DNA from: JANSWY01 sp965243755
GTDB lineage: Bacteria; Bacteroidota; Bacteroidia; Cytophagales; Cyclobacteriaceae
Assembly (NCBI GenBank): GCA_965243755.1
Contig: CBDEVW010000002.1
Span: 1-64,000 of the forward strand
Direction of reading: 5' to 3'
Length of the DNA stretch: 64,000 nucleotides
Shown: positions 57,374 to 64,000 of the stretch, piece after piece
Numbering within the stretch: position 1 is the stretch's first letter
How the letters are laid out: each line of letters starts with the position of its first letter
Made by a program: the position numbers and the translations under genes
The notes under the pieces: generated by a model
The model's database searches: none
What the model saw: the letters and a program-made list of their open reading frames with translations, nothing else
What the model was told of the DNA's origin: nothing

Positions 57374-57828
57374 CTTTTTTGCTCAATTAATTGGTTCATG
57401 GAATCTTCATTCGCTTGCTGTTGGAGATAATCAAAAATCTGCTGCCAATCCTCGTATGCATCAAAACCTGCTTTATCCTCAAGCAACACATTGAAATAAG
57501 GCTTTTTATCATAATAGCCAAATCCACTATTGGCCACCTCGGGGTTCTCATTGATATAGTCAAAATGGATATTATGTGCAGCAAATAATTCCTGATATTG
57601 TCTGATTTCGTGTGGATGAGAGCAGGTATACATGATGGTTACAATATCTTGCCGGGCACTGATGAGTTGCAAAGTTTCTCTGGCCATAGGATAGAATGAA
57701 GTTGGGATATCATTCACTTTCCAATTGGGTTTGATCACAGTTTCATGTAAATCAATGGCCCAATAAGTTTTTTCCCATCTTTTATCTACCATTCGCCGAA
57801 AGGCTTTGTCTATTGCTTTAATGGTCAT
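57370..57828 (-). CDS. HAD-like protein with altered motif I in NAD+ salvage operon
   Basis: 152 residues, cytoplasmic. It resembles small HAD phosphatases, with motif I written as AIDLHETVIKP (D-x-H-x-T in place of D-x-D-x-T), a motif II-like MYTCSHPHEI, and a C-terminal VLLEDKAGFDAYEDW in place of the usual metal-binding DD. The second catalytic Asp is missing, so phosphatase activity is doubtful. It overlaps both neighbours by 4 bases, between the NAMPT and Prs genes, so it must be made in step with them. A nucleotide-binding or regulatory role is possible but unproven. Confidence 0.65.
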   Translation of the reverse strand: MTIKAIDKAFRRMVDKRWEKTYWAIDLHETVIKPNWKVNDIPTSFYPMARETLQLISARQDIVTIMYTCSHPHEIRQYQELFAAHNIHFDYINENPEVANSGFGYYDKKPYFNVLLEDKAGFDAYEDWQQIFDYLQQQANEDSMNQLIEQKR

Positions 57829-59264
57829 GCTTCTACAGTTTCCTGAAATTTGACAGCCACCCTTTCTCTTATTTCTTCAAAGGTATATTCAGTAGTGACT
57901 TCTCCATTTTCAAATACAGTTACCAATTCATCTTTCAGTTCGGGGAATTCATCTTCATTTACAGTTTTGAATGTCCCATTGAGTTTAACCAGTTTCAATC
58001 GACCTCCTTTACTTTTTTTGAAGCTCCCGGTGATGTTGCCGTCAGCATCCATTTCTGTGGGACTTTTTTGTACTATTACACCTTTGCCGTTGATCTCGGC
58101 ATAGCTACATTTTAGCGCAAATTTCTGTGTATCCCTGTCCAGCTTCTGTAAAAGAGCTCCACCCATTCCCAAAACCAGGTTTTCCGCACTGATCTGGTGT
58201 TCTTTGAGTGCCTGGTACATTTTTTTAATCGCGTCGTAATTTACACCATCACCCTGAATCACCCTAACCTGTGGAGGCAGGACCTTGTATCCTTTTTCAT
58301 TGATGGTGTAATCAAATTGCTTAAATAACAGCTCAAATATGGTCAACAAAGTCTTTACCGGGTCACCACTGTCTGGTCTGATCACAAGGGTTCCATCCCG
58401 CTCCAACACCTGTGTTTTCAAGTCCTTTCCCCAATACTGTTCTACCGCATGGAAAATGTTATAACTATCAGATACACAAGCCACAATTCCTGTTGGAAAT
58501 GTCTCAAGCACATGTTTAAATACCTCCAGCTCACCCTCCTTACCCAGCAATGTGCATATACTGTGTTCTGTAGCCGGTACACTTAATCCAGCCATTTCGC
58601 TGGCTCCATAATATCTTTTGGCCAGCACTGATCCTGCAATGGTATCACTACCTCTAAAATTAATCAGGTGAGCACTTCCTCCAAGGCCTGCGCTCTCTAC
58701 ACTGCTCACCCCTCTAAACCCAAAATCATTGAGGACAAAGTCAATCCCGGCCTCCGCACCTGGAGTGGCTGTTTCCTCAAAATACCTGGTAACAACCTTT
58801 TTTACTTCTCTACTGATAGAAGCCACTGTCGCTGGATACCACACCTGCATTAGTAAGGTTTCAAGAAAATTTGTTAACCAAAAACACTTTGGATCGGTGT
58901 TTTCAATGGTCATTAGCACATTGCTGGTAGGGACTACACTTCCTTCGGGCACTGCTTTAATGCGGACAGGCAGTTTTCCATCATAGGTGTCCAATATGTA
59001 CTGAAATTTACGCTTATCAAATACGTCATTCCTTCCAAATACCTGTTCCATTAAAGGTGCCGCTTCATCCAGGTCTTCCTGTGTAAAAGCAAATCCTTCC
59101 AGGTATTCCTTCAGAAAATATTGAAGCCCATAAAATACGGTTTCATCAAATTTCCCTCCTCTGCTTTCGAGATAGCTGTATACTTTCGTTGTACCCGGCA
59201 TATATAATTTATGATGAGAGTATTTATAAGCATCCGCAAGTAATATTAAATTGTTCTTTTTCAT
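57825..59264 (-). CDS. nadV: nicotinamide phosphoribosyltransferase (NadV/NAMPT)
   Basis: Joins nicotinamide and phosphoribosyl pyrophosphate to give NMN. 479 residues, the NAMPT length. Active-site segments: LADAYKYSHHKLYMPGT, VLNDFGFRGVSS, RGSDTIAG (the Asp that selects nicotinamide over nicotinate), VPATEHSICT (catalytic His), VSDSYNIF and VIRPDSGDP. These identify the nicotinamide-specific rather than nicotinate-specific enzyme. Located 20 bases after nadM and overlapping the HAD-like gene by 4 bases. Confidence 0.96.
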   Translation of the reverse strand: MKKNNLILLADAYKYSHHKLYMPGTTKVYSYLESRGGKFDETVFYGLQYFLKEYLEGFAFTQEDLDEAAPLMEQVFGRNDVFDKRKFQYILDTYDGKLPVRIKAVPEGSVVPTSNVLMTIENTDPKCFWLTNFLETLLMQVWYPATVASISREVKKVVTRYFEETATPGAEAGIDFVLNDFGFRGVSSVESAGLGGSAHLINFRGSDTIAGSVLAKRYYGASEMAGLSVPATEHSICTLLGKEGELEVFKHVLETFPTGIVACVSDSYNIFHAVEQYWGKDLKTQVLERDGTLVIRPDSGDPVKTLLTIFELLFKQFDYTINEKGYKVLPPQVRVIQGDGVNYDAIKKMYQALKEHQISAENLVLGMGGALLQKLDRDTQKFALKCSYAEINGKGVIVQKSPTEMDADGNITGSFKKSKGGRLKLVKLNGTFKTVNEDEFPELKDELVTVFENGEVTTEYTFEEIRERVAVKFQETVEA

Positions 59265-59284
59265 GGTTGTCGTGTTTTAGTGGA

Positions 59285-60184
59285 TTAATTGTATTTAGCG
59301 ATGAGCGTATTCATCAAATCCCGATGTTCAGGGGTCACCTCATCCTTATCAATCAGTGTAAGCACATCCGGCAATGGAAACCATTGTACGTCTACAATAT
59401 CATCCTGAGCCTGTGGAGTGCCGTATAAAAGGTCGCAACTATAAACTGTGGTAATTATTTTATCCGCCTCGTTGCGATAGCGCCAGTCATTGATTTTGGT
59501 TGACATTTCATAAGTCAATTCTCCAACTTCGATGGGGCCACACTCTTCTACTAATTCCCGTTTTGCCGCCATTTCAAAGCTGTCATCTTCCGGATCAGAA
59601 AAACCTCCGATCAGACGCCACTTGTTGTTGATGGATTTTTTTCCCAGCAATAATTCTTTTTTGCCGTTTCTGAAAACAGCAACATCTACTGTTGGGTATA
59701 CCTTGGTGTATTGTAAATGATAGGCATACAAAATACCTGCTCTAAAATCTCTAGAGTCAAATACCTTATCGGCGTATTTCTTTCGCAGTTCCGTGGCATT
59801 GTGATCACCATGCTCTGGTAATTCCACGGTCTTAAACTTCCCAAAATAGTAGGGTATAAAACTGTCTCTGCTTCCATATAGCAGAAATGATTCTGATGGA
59901 AACGCACTGGTAAGTAAATTATCGAGGTTTCGTGACCATTCTTTGTCGCTGGGGTGATCACTCAGCGGTAGCACTAATACATCAGCAAATTCCTTTTTGA
60001 TCATTTTTTCCCGGGTGTGGTAGTCATATGGGTTTCTTCTGCTTCCTACAATGGGTGAAACGCCAAGCACCACGATTAGCTTATTATGCTTCTCCTGCAC
60101 CATCCTAATCAATTCTATGTGGCCCTCATGCAGGTATGGGGTTTGAAAACGTGCTACAATCACTCCGGTGTTTGATTCCATCAT
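59285..60184 (-). CDS. nadM: bifunctional NMN adenylyltransferase / Nudix hydrolase (NadM-Nudix)
   Basis: 299 residues from the ATG at 60184. N-terminal nucleotidyltransferase domain (about 1-165) with TPYLHEGHIELI (H-x-G-H) and ATELRKKY converts NMN to NAD+. C-terminal Nudix domain (about 175-299) with WRLIGGFSDPEDDSFE and AAKRELVEECG; the Nudix box has Asp at one Glu position. Such fused proteins of the cyanobacterial slr0787 type also cleave ADP-ribose. An extended frame upstream (to 60229) runs across the predicted operator and is rejected. Confidence 0.93.
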   Translation of the reverse strand: MMESNTGVIVARFQTPYLHEGHIELIRMVQEKHNKLIVVLGVSPIVGSRRNPYDYHTREKMIKKEFADVLVLPLSDHPSDKEWSRNLDNLLTSAFPSESFLLYGSRDSFIPYYFGKFKTVELPEHGDHNATELRKKYADKVFDSRDFRAGILYAYHLQYTKVYPTVDVAVFRNGKKELLLGKKSINNKWRLIGGFSDPEDDSFEMAAKRELVEECGPIEVGELTYEMSTKINDWRYRNEADKIITTVYSCDLLYGTPQAQDDIVDVQWFPLPDVLTLIDKDEVTPEHRDLMNTLIAKYN

Positions 60185-60195
60185 TACAAAGTTTA

Positions 60196-60218
60196 ATTTG
60201 TGTAATATATACGCAAAT
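60196..60218 (-). promoter_or_regulatory. candidate NrtR operator 1 (overlaps promoter)
   Basis: 23-bp palindrome: ATTTGTGTA, 5-base spacer ATATA, TACGCAAAT; eight of nine half-site positions pair. It ends 12 bases before the nadM ATG. The minus-strand -7 element TATATTTG at 60214-60221 (TAnnTTTG) overlaps its right half, so binding would block transcription of nadM-nadV-HAD-prs. NrtR is encoded immediately upstream; the assignment is inference. Confidence 0.55.
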
Positions 60219-60221
60219 ATA
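60214..60221 (-). promoter_or_regulatory. -7 promoter element of the nadM operon
   Basis: TATATTTG on the minus strand matches TAnnTTTG exactly, leaving a leader of about 20-30 bases before the nadM ATG. No good -33 element is visible. Confidence 0.4.
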
Positions 60222-60248
60222 AAGCGCAAGTTTTATTCTGTCATAATA

Positions 60249-60271
60249 TTTTGCGTATTTTTTACATTAAT
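60249..60271 (-). promoter_or_regulatory. candidate NrtR operator 2
   Basis: A second copy of the same layout: TTTTGCGTA, 5-base spacer of T, TACATTAAT. The left half matches the first operator's half-site at eight of nine positions; the right half is weaker (six of nine). It lies 53 bases from operator 1, about five helical turns, so two regulator dimers could bind on the same face. Confidence 0.4.
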
Positions 60272-60288
60272 TGGTTAATGAGTTGTAT

Positions 60289-60960
60289 TTAAAGCTCTAT
60301 GTTAATGCCTTTGGCCTTCAGTTCCTGATACTTTTTCTCATTGAACTGATACAGGTAGCCTGGTCTTCCTGCGCCTTTTAGCTGCTGTTTTTCATTGGTT
60401 TCCTTAATAAAACCATAACTCATGATCTTTTTCTTGAAATTTCTTCTGTCAATTGGTTTGCCTAATACCGTTTGGTAAAGCTTTTCCAGTTCTGAGAAAG
60501 GAAACTTCTTTTCGAGCAATTCGAATCCAATGGGTTCATACGTGATTTTACCCCTAAGTCGTTCTCTTGCCACGTTGATGATATTTTTATGATCAAATGC
60601 CAGCTTCGGGAGGTTATCGAGGTTGTACCATGCGGCATCCTGAGCATCGGTGCTTGCGAGCAGTTCAAAAGCATCTGGTCTCACCAGGCCGTAATATGCC
60701 ACTGATACCACCCTGTTTCGTGGGTCCCTGTCTGGTTGGCCAAATGTAAACAGCTGCTCCAGATAGTTGATTGCAATACCTGTTTCTTCTTCCAGTTCTC
60801 GTGATACGGCATCTTCCAGCGATTCATGTTCTTTTACCAACCCTCCTGGTAGTGCCCATTCTCCCTGAAAAGGCTCAATTTTCCTTTGAATCAGTAATAC
60901 TGAAAGTCCCTCTTTAGAGGTATACCCAAAAACTACTGCGTCTACCGCCAGATTGATCAT
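60289..60960 (-). CDS. nrtR: Nudix-related transcriptional regulator NrtR
   Basis: Regulator of NAD+ metabolism, 223 residues. N-terminal Nudix-like domain (about 1-135) that senses ADP-ribose or related NAD+ products; C-terminal winged helix (about 150-223, LGKPIDRRNFKKKIMSYGFI, KGAGRPGYLYQFNEKKYQEL). The Nudix box reads G-x5-E-x7-R-E-L-E-E-E-T-G-I, so it is intact, whereas many NrtR proteins have lost residues of it. It stands directly upstream of the nadM operon that it probably represses. Confidence 0.93.
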   Translation of the reverse strand: MINLAVDAVVFGYTSKEGLSVLLIQRKIEPFQGEWALPGGLVKEHESLEDAVSRELEEETGIAINYLEQLFTFGQPDRDPRNRVVSVAYYGLVRPDAFELLASTDAQDAAWYNLDNLPKLAFDHKNIINVARERLRGKITYEPIGFELLEKKFPFSELEKLYQTVLGKPIDRRNFKKKIMSYGFIKETNEKQQLKGAGRPGYLYQFNEKKYQELKAKGINIEL

Positions 60961-61010
60961 GCCTGAGTACTCATATTAGCGAGGCACTAAGGTATCAATT
61001 AATGAAGAAT

Positions 61011-61589
61011 TTATTCAAGCGGATCGACCATGGAAATGTATTGGCTGGGCACATGATCTGTGAGCCATACATCAAAATCTGATTGATAAAACAGGATTTG
61101 GTTCTCATACATCTCCAGTGCTGCTATACGTAACGGAACCGGACCAATTTTTTTTGCAGCGACCGTCATGGCCGTTTCGGGATCAGGAGAGAGATGCACG
61201 TATTGTTTGTTCATCTTATTGATCCCCCATTTGGCAATGTCATCCAAAAACATTCCGGGAGCACCGTAGTACAGAAACTCAGGAGGCACAACCGGTAACA
61301 AGCCCAGATCGAATACCACACCATTTCCTGGGGTAGCCCGAATTTTGGTAAGGTCCTCATTAAACATGAACCTGCGCTTGTCATTGGTAAATACAATGTG
61401 CTTTACCAGTTCAAAATCAATTGGGTAAAATTTCCTGCTTACTCTGGAGATCATTTGTCTTACGTCTGTCCAACCATTTTTATCCAACTCCAGGTTGGCC
61501 ATCTCTGGTTTATGACGCAGCAGGCTGTTCAGCAGTTTGCTGGTATTTCTTATGAATTTATATGCTTCCTGTTCTTCAAACTCTTCCAT
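61011..61589 (-). CDS. kptA: divergent KptA/Tpt1 family RNA 2'-phosphotransferase
   Basis: 192 residues. KptA removes a 2'-phosphate from RNA using NAD+, releasing nicotinamide. The N-terminal segment SKLLNSLLRHKPEMANLEL (with the catalytic Arg-His) and NGWTDVRQM are typical, as are the Arg of IRATPG, LRIAALEM and VWLTDHVPSQYI. However the usual QGHS is replaced by PGNG, and the NAD+-binding Y-H-G-T by YYGA (Tyr for His, Ala for Thr). Substrate or activity may differ. It overlaps the upstream permease gene by 14 bases and lies 50 bases from nrtR. Confidence 0.85.
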   Translation of the reverse strand: MEEFEEQEAYKFIRNTSKLLNSLLRHKPEMANLELDKNGWTDVRQMISRVSRKFYPIDFELVKHIVFTNDKRRFMFNEDLTKIRATPGNGVVFDLGLLPVVPPEFLYYGAPGMFLDDIAKWGINKMNKQYVHLSPDPETAMTVAAKKIGPVPLRIAALEMYENQILFYQSDFDVWLTDHVPSQYISMVDPLE

Positions 61590-62622
61590 TACCCGAAAGC
61601 ATTATTGCGATATTCCTTGTAGCATCAAATTTAGCAAAGATGATGATCATCATCACCGTGACCGGCACACTCAGGATCATGCCTGTTACTCCCCACAAAC
61701 TTCCCCAGAATGCCAAAGCTAATAACACAACCAAAGAACTAATGTTTAAAGAGTCTCCCATCATTTTCGGTTCCAGGACATTTCCTACCAACACTTGTAT
61801 TACGCCAACACTTGCCAATACCAGGAAAAATGGTGTAAAAGAGCCCGTCTGAAGCAGCGCCATAAGCGCCGGGAATATTGTGGCGATTAACGAACCAATT
61901 GTAGGGATGTAATTCAGTAGAAATATTAAAAAGGCCCAGAAAAATGGAGAATCGATCCCAATTATGAGGAGAGCAACATAACTCAACACACCAGTAATTA
62001 AACTGATGATGGTCTTTAGCACCAAATATTGATTGAGTGATTTATTTAGTTCATTTAACATTTTATGCGCCGATTCAAACTTCTCCGGTGTTGAAAAGAT
62101 TGCTTTTAGTTTGGCCGGGAAAGCCACTTCTTCAATCATCAGGAAAACGACATATAGCAGGACAAGAAATGCATCTGCAAATAAGGTACTGATCCCATTA
62201 AAAACAGTCTGCAATATCCCACTGAAATCGAAATCCTTGAAAAAGTCTTTGCCCCAGTTTACTATGTCAATATTAAGCAAGTTATTTAACTCAGCGGTGA
62301 TGAGATTGATGTTTTCCTCATAAACAGGCAGGTTTTTCGATAAGTTGAGGATACTGTTCGATAACAATCTGGCGGTAAGTCCCATGATCAGGAAAAAGAA
62401 TACAAATGAAAGGGTGTTGCTCAACCAGATGGGCAACCTTCTTTGTCTGATCTTAATTTTCTTCACCTGATCCCTTATGGATTTCAGGATATACCAGACG
62501 ATGATCGCCAGGACCAATGGAAGTAAAATGGGTTTACCATAGATTAAAATCACCACTAAGCCAGTGGTGGCAATCATGGCATACGCAAAATTTGAGATTT
62601 TCATGGTGAGTCTGTCGTTCAA
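61576..62622 (-). CDS. AI-2E family transporter (PerM-type permease)
   Basis: 348 residues, polytopic inner-membrane protein of the AI-2E/PerM family: two N-terminal helices (IATTGLVVILIYGKPILLPL), a central cytoplasmic/helical region and a cluster of helices at the C-terminus with the family segment FLLNYIPTIGSLIATIFPAL and VLVGNVLEPKMMGDSLNISS. These proteins are exporters or ion/proton antiporters with varied substrates. 5' end divergent from the YedK-type gene; the 3' end overlaps kptA by 14 bases. Confidence 0.92.
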   Translation of the reverse strand: MNDRLTMKISNFAYAMIATTGLVVILIYGKPILLPLVLAIIVWYILKSIRDQVKKIKIRQRRLPIWLSNTLSFVFFFLIMGLTARLLSNSILNLSKNLPVYEENINLITAELNNLLNIDIVNWGKDFFKDFDFSGILQTVFNGISTLFADAFLVLLYVVFLMIEEVAFPAKLKAIFSTPEKFESAHKMLNELNKSLNQYLVLKTIISLITGVLSYVALLIIGIDSPFFWAFLIFLLNYIPTIGSLIATIFPALMALLQTGSFTPFFLVLASVGVIQVLVGNVLEPKMMGDSLNISSLVVLLALAFWGSLWGVTGMILSVPVTVMMIIIFAKFDATRNIAIMLSGNGRV

Positions 62623-62701
62623 ATTGCCTGGTATAATTAATGAAAATTATTCTATTCTGCACACATCTGGTTAATAAGATGGTTTTGTTATCTTTAATAC
62701 C

Positions 62702-63445
62702 ATGTGCTACGATGTTTCGACAATGACCAAAAAGGCACTTGATTATGCCAAAAGGTACGGTAAACCCGAGGATTGGGAGGACCTGAAAAAAAGACTTCCC
62801 CCGACGTATCATGCCTCTGGATTTGACGAACCCAATTTGCCGGTGATCACCAATGAGGACCCTGATAAAGTTCAGGTATTCAGCTGGCCATTCATTCCTA
62901 TGGCTTACAGCAAACTCAACACGCTCAACTGCAGGGATGACAACATGTTTAAGTCCTACACCTATGCCGAGTCTGCCAAAAAAAGAAGATGCCTGATCAT
63001 GATTGATGGATTTTTTGATTTCCATCACAAGGGAGGGATTTCATTCCCATACTATGTACAGTTGCAATCAGGAGAACCCTTCACTGTGGGAGGCATCTGG
63101 CAAACATTTCGAAAGGATGACATAGAGCGAAATACTGTATCAATCGTTACTACAAGGGCCAATAAGGAAATGGCCTGGTTGCACAATGAGCCTGCATACA
63201 GCCCGGAATCCCGTATGATGTTGGTCATTACCAAAGAAACACAGGATGAATGGCTTGACGGAGAATGGGAAAGTCTGGCAGATCGTGTAATCAAACCCCT
63301 TCCAGATGGCGCATTAAAGTATCATCCATGTGAACCCATCAAACCAAACAAAAAACTGAACAGGGTCTACATTGGAAATGTGCCTGAAATCCAGAACTAC
63401 CATTATTACCCGGAGTTGGAAGAACAGCAGGGAAGTTTATTCTAG
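62702..63445 (+). CDS. SOS response-associated peptidase (YedK/HMCES family), divergent
   Basis: 247 residues. The catalytic Cys2 is kept (MCYDVS). This family forms thiazolidine crosslinks with abasic sites in single-stranded DNA. Conserved parts: LNCRDDNMF, RRCLIMIDGFFDFH, FTVGGIWQTF, VSIVTTRANKEM. Two changes are notable: GFFDF has Asp where GFYEW normally has the Glu, and the H-x-R-M-P motif appears as LHNEP followed by eight extra residues before RMM. Either a distinct Bacteroidota subfamily or altered activity. TATCTTTA lies 6 bases before the ATG, so the mRNA may be almost leaderless. Confidence 0.87.
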   Translation: MCYDVSTMTKKALDYAKRYGKPEDWEDLKKRLPPTYHASGFDEPNLPVITNEDPDKVQVFSWPFIPMAYSKLNTLNCRDDNMFKSYTYAESAKKRRCLIMIDGFFDFHHKGGISFPYYVQLQSGEPFTVGGIWQTFRKDDIERNTVSIVTTRANKEMAWLHNEPAYSPESRMMLVITKETQDEWLDGEWESLADRVIKPLPDGALKYHPCEPIKPNKKLNRVYIGNVPEIQNYHYYPELEEQQGSLF

Positions 63446-64000
63446 CGCTATGCAAATGGGTTCATTCACGAGTTGATAGCGTTCATTGAGTACGCTGGCA
63501 TTGATATAAGTAGTTGTGCCATCTGTAGATTGTCCATAAGCTTCATGGATATGGCCGGACACGTGGTATTTTGGTTTGATAAATTGTATCCGTTCCAGTA
63601 AATCCAGACAACCAACATGCTCTCCTCTTGTAGTTTTATCCTGGTAGCCCATTGCAGGTCCATGAGTGATCAGCAAGTCGGTGTTTTCAGGGATCAGGTC
63701 CCAATGTTTACGTATATCTGCTCCTCTGTGTCTGTTGAATGCCCAGTCCAGAAACCATGGTTGAATGGGAGAACCCCAGATATTCATCCCTTCGATGGTA
63801 ACTCCAGTATCATTTAAGTAAGTCACATTTTCCGGGATAACCGTAGCTATGTCTTCTGGGATGGCCTTCTCAAAGTACCAGTCGTGATTTCCTGCTACAA
63901 AGATTTTATACTTATGGGGCAGTTTTTCAAACCAAAGCAGGAATTCTTTGATTTGGGATTCTTTGCCGCTTCTGGACACATCTCCTGCATGGATCACCAT
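63437..64000 (-). CDS. metallophosphoesterase, partial (start outside window)
   Basis: 187 residues are visible; the N-terminus, including the first metal-binding D-x-H motif, is beyond the right edge. Calcineurin-like phosphoesterase motifs: VIHAGDVSRSG, VAGNHDWYFE (GNHD), LLITHGPAMGY and VSGHIHEAYG. It resembles the MPPED1/239AB-like subgroup. The 3' end overlaps the convergent YedK-type gene by 9 bases. Confidence 0.88.
   Translation of the reverse strand: MVIHAGDVSRSGKESQIKEFLLWFEKLPHKYKIFVAGNHDWYFEKAIPEDIATVIPENVTYLNDTGVTIEGMNIWGSPIQPWFLDWAFNRHRGADIRKHWDLIPENTDLLITHGPAMGYQDKTTRGEHVGCLDLLERIQFIKPKYHVSGHIHEAYGQSTDGTTTYINASVLNERYQLVNEPICIALE

Overview
The window is A+T-rich bacterial DNA from a member of the Bacteroidota, most likely a marine or soil gliding Cytophagales-type bacterium. 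The evidence is a complete type IX secretion/gliding core locus (porP-gldK-gldL-gldM-gldN), three proteins with type IX C-terminal sorting domains, many SusC-independent TonB-dependent receptors and lipoproteins, a DUF4271-hemD neighbourhood, and promoters of the Bacteroidota type (TTTG / TAnnTTTG). No rRNA, tRNA, CRISPR array, phage or insertion sequence was seen. Nearly all of the window is ordinary chromosome.

Layout. 1-3.1 kb: the 3' part of a penicillin-binding protein 1A gene (broken by a one-base insertion) and uvrC. 3.1-10.7 kb, minus strand: DUF4271 protein, hemD, porP/sprF, gldK, gldL, gldM, gldN, i.e. the motor and periplasmic core of the type IX secretion system. 10.7-16 kb: hemW, then a von Willebrand factor A protein divergent from an ECF sigma factor that overlaps a combined anti-sigma/TonB-like protein. 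16.3-25.6 kb: a small secreted protein, glutaminase, and a five-gene overlapping operon (a giant TPR + YwqK-repeat protein, an active and a degenerate transglutaminase-like DUF3857 protein, rhodanese, MmcQ/YjbR). 25.6-30.1 kb, minus: uvrA, LOG-family protein, TIGR01777 epimerase. 30.2-40 kb: envelope proteins, a TonB-dependent receptor (frameshifted near its signal peptide) with a beta-helix lipoprotein, an orphan MoxR ATPase, an S41 peptidase.

40-47.3 kb: a LytTR two-component pair with a histidine-rich type IX cargo protein, divergent from two beta-1,3-glucanases (GH16 and GH64) that carry nearly identical crystallin-CBM6-sorting modules. A tandem direct repeat of LytTR type lies just upstream of the GH16 gene. 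47.3-48.2 kb: a MOSC protein followed by two different tandem repeat arrays (7-bp and 22-bp units). 48.2-53.5 kb: a probable copper-related locus (TonB receptor, MbnH-like di-haem protein, MbnP-like protein, and a divergent lipoprotein). 53.5-56.2 kb: S9 prolyl oligopeptidase-type protein.

56.4-62.6 kb, minus: a compact NAD+ salvage locus made of Prs, a degenerate HAD-like protein, nicotinamide phosphoribosyltransferase, NadM-Nudix and the Nudix-type regulator NrtR, followed upstream by a divergent KptA/Tpt1-like NAD+-dependent enzyme and an AI-2E-family permease. Two matching palindromes upstream of nadM are candidate NrtR operators, one covering the predicted promoter. The window ends with a divergent YedK/HMCES protein and a partial metallophosphoesterase.

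The best candidates for something little described are the NAD+ salvage locus with its altered KptA-like and HAD-like members, the MbnP/MbnH copper locus in a Bacteroidota setting, the LytTR-beta-glucanase link, and the 22-bp intergenic array. Two independent single-base insertions in short homopolymers suggest either recent mutation or residual sequencing error.
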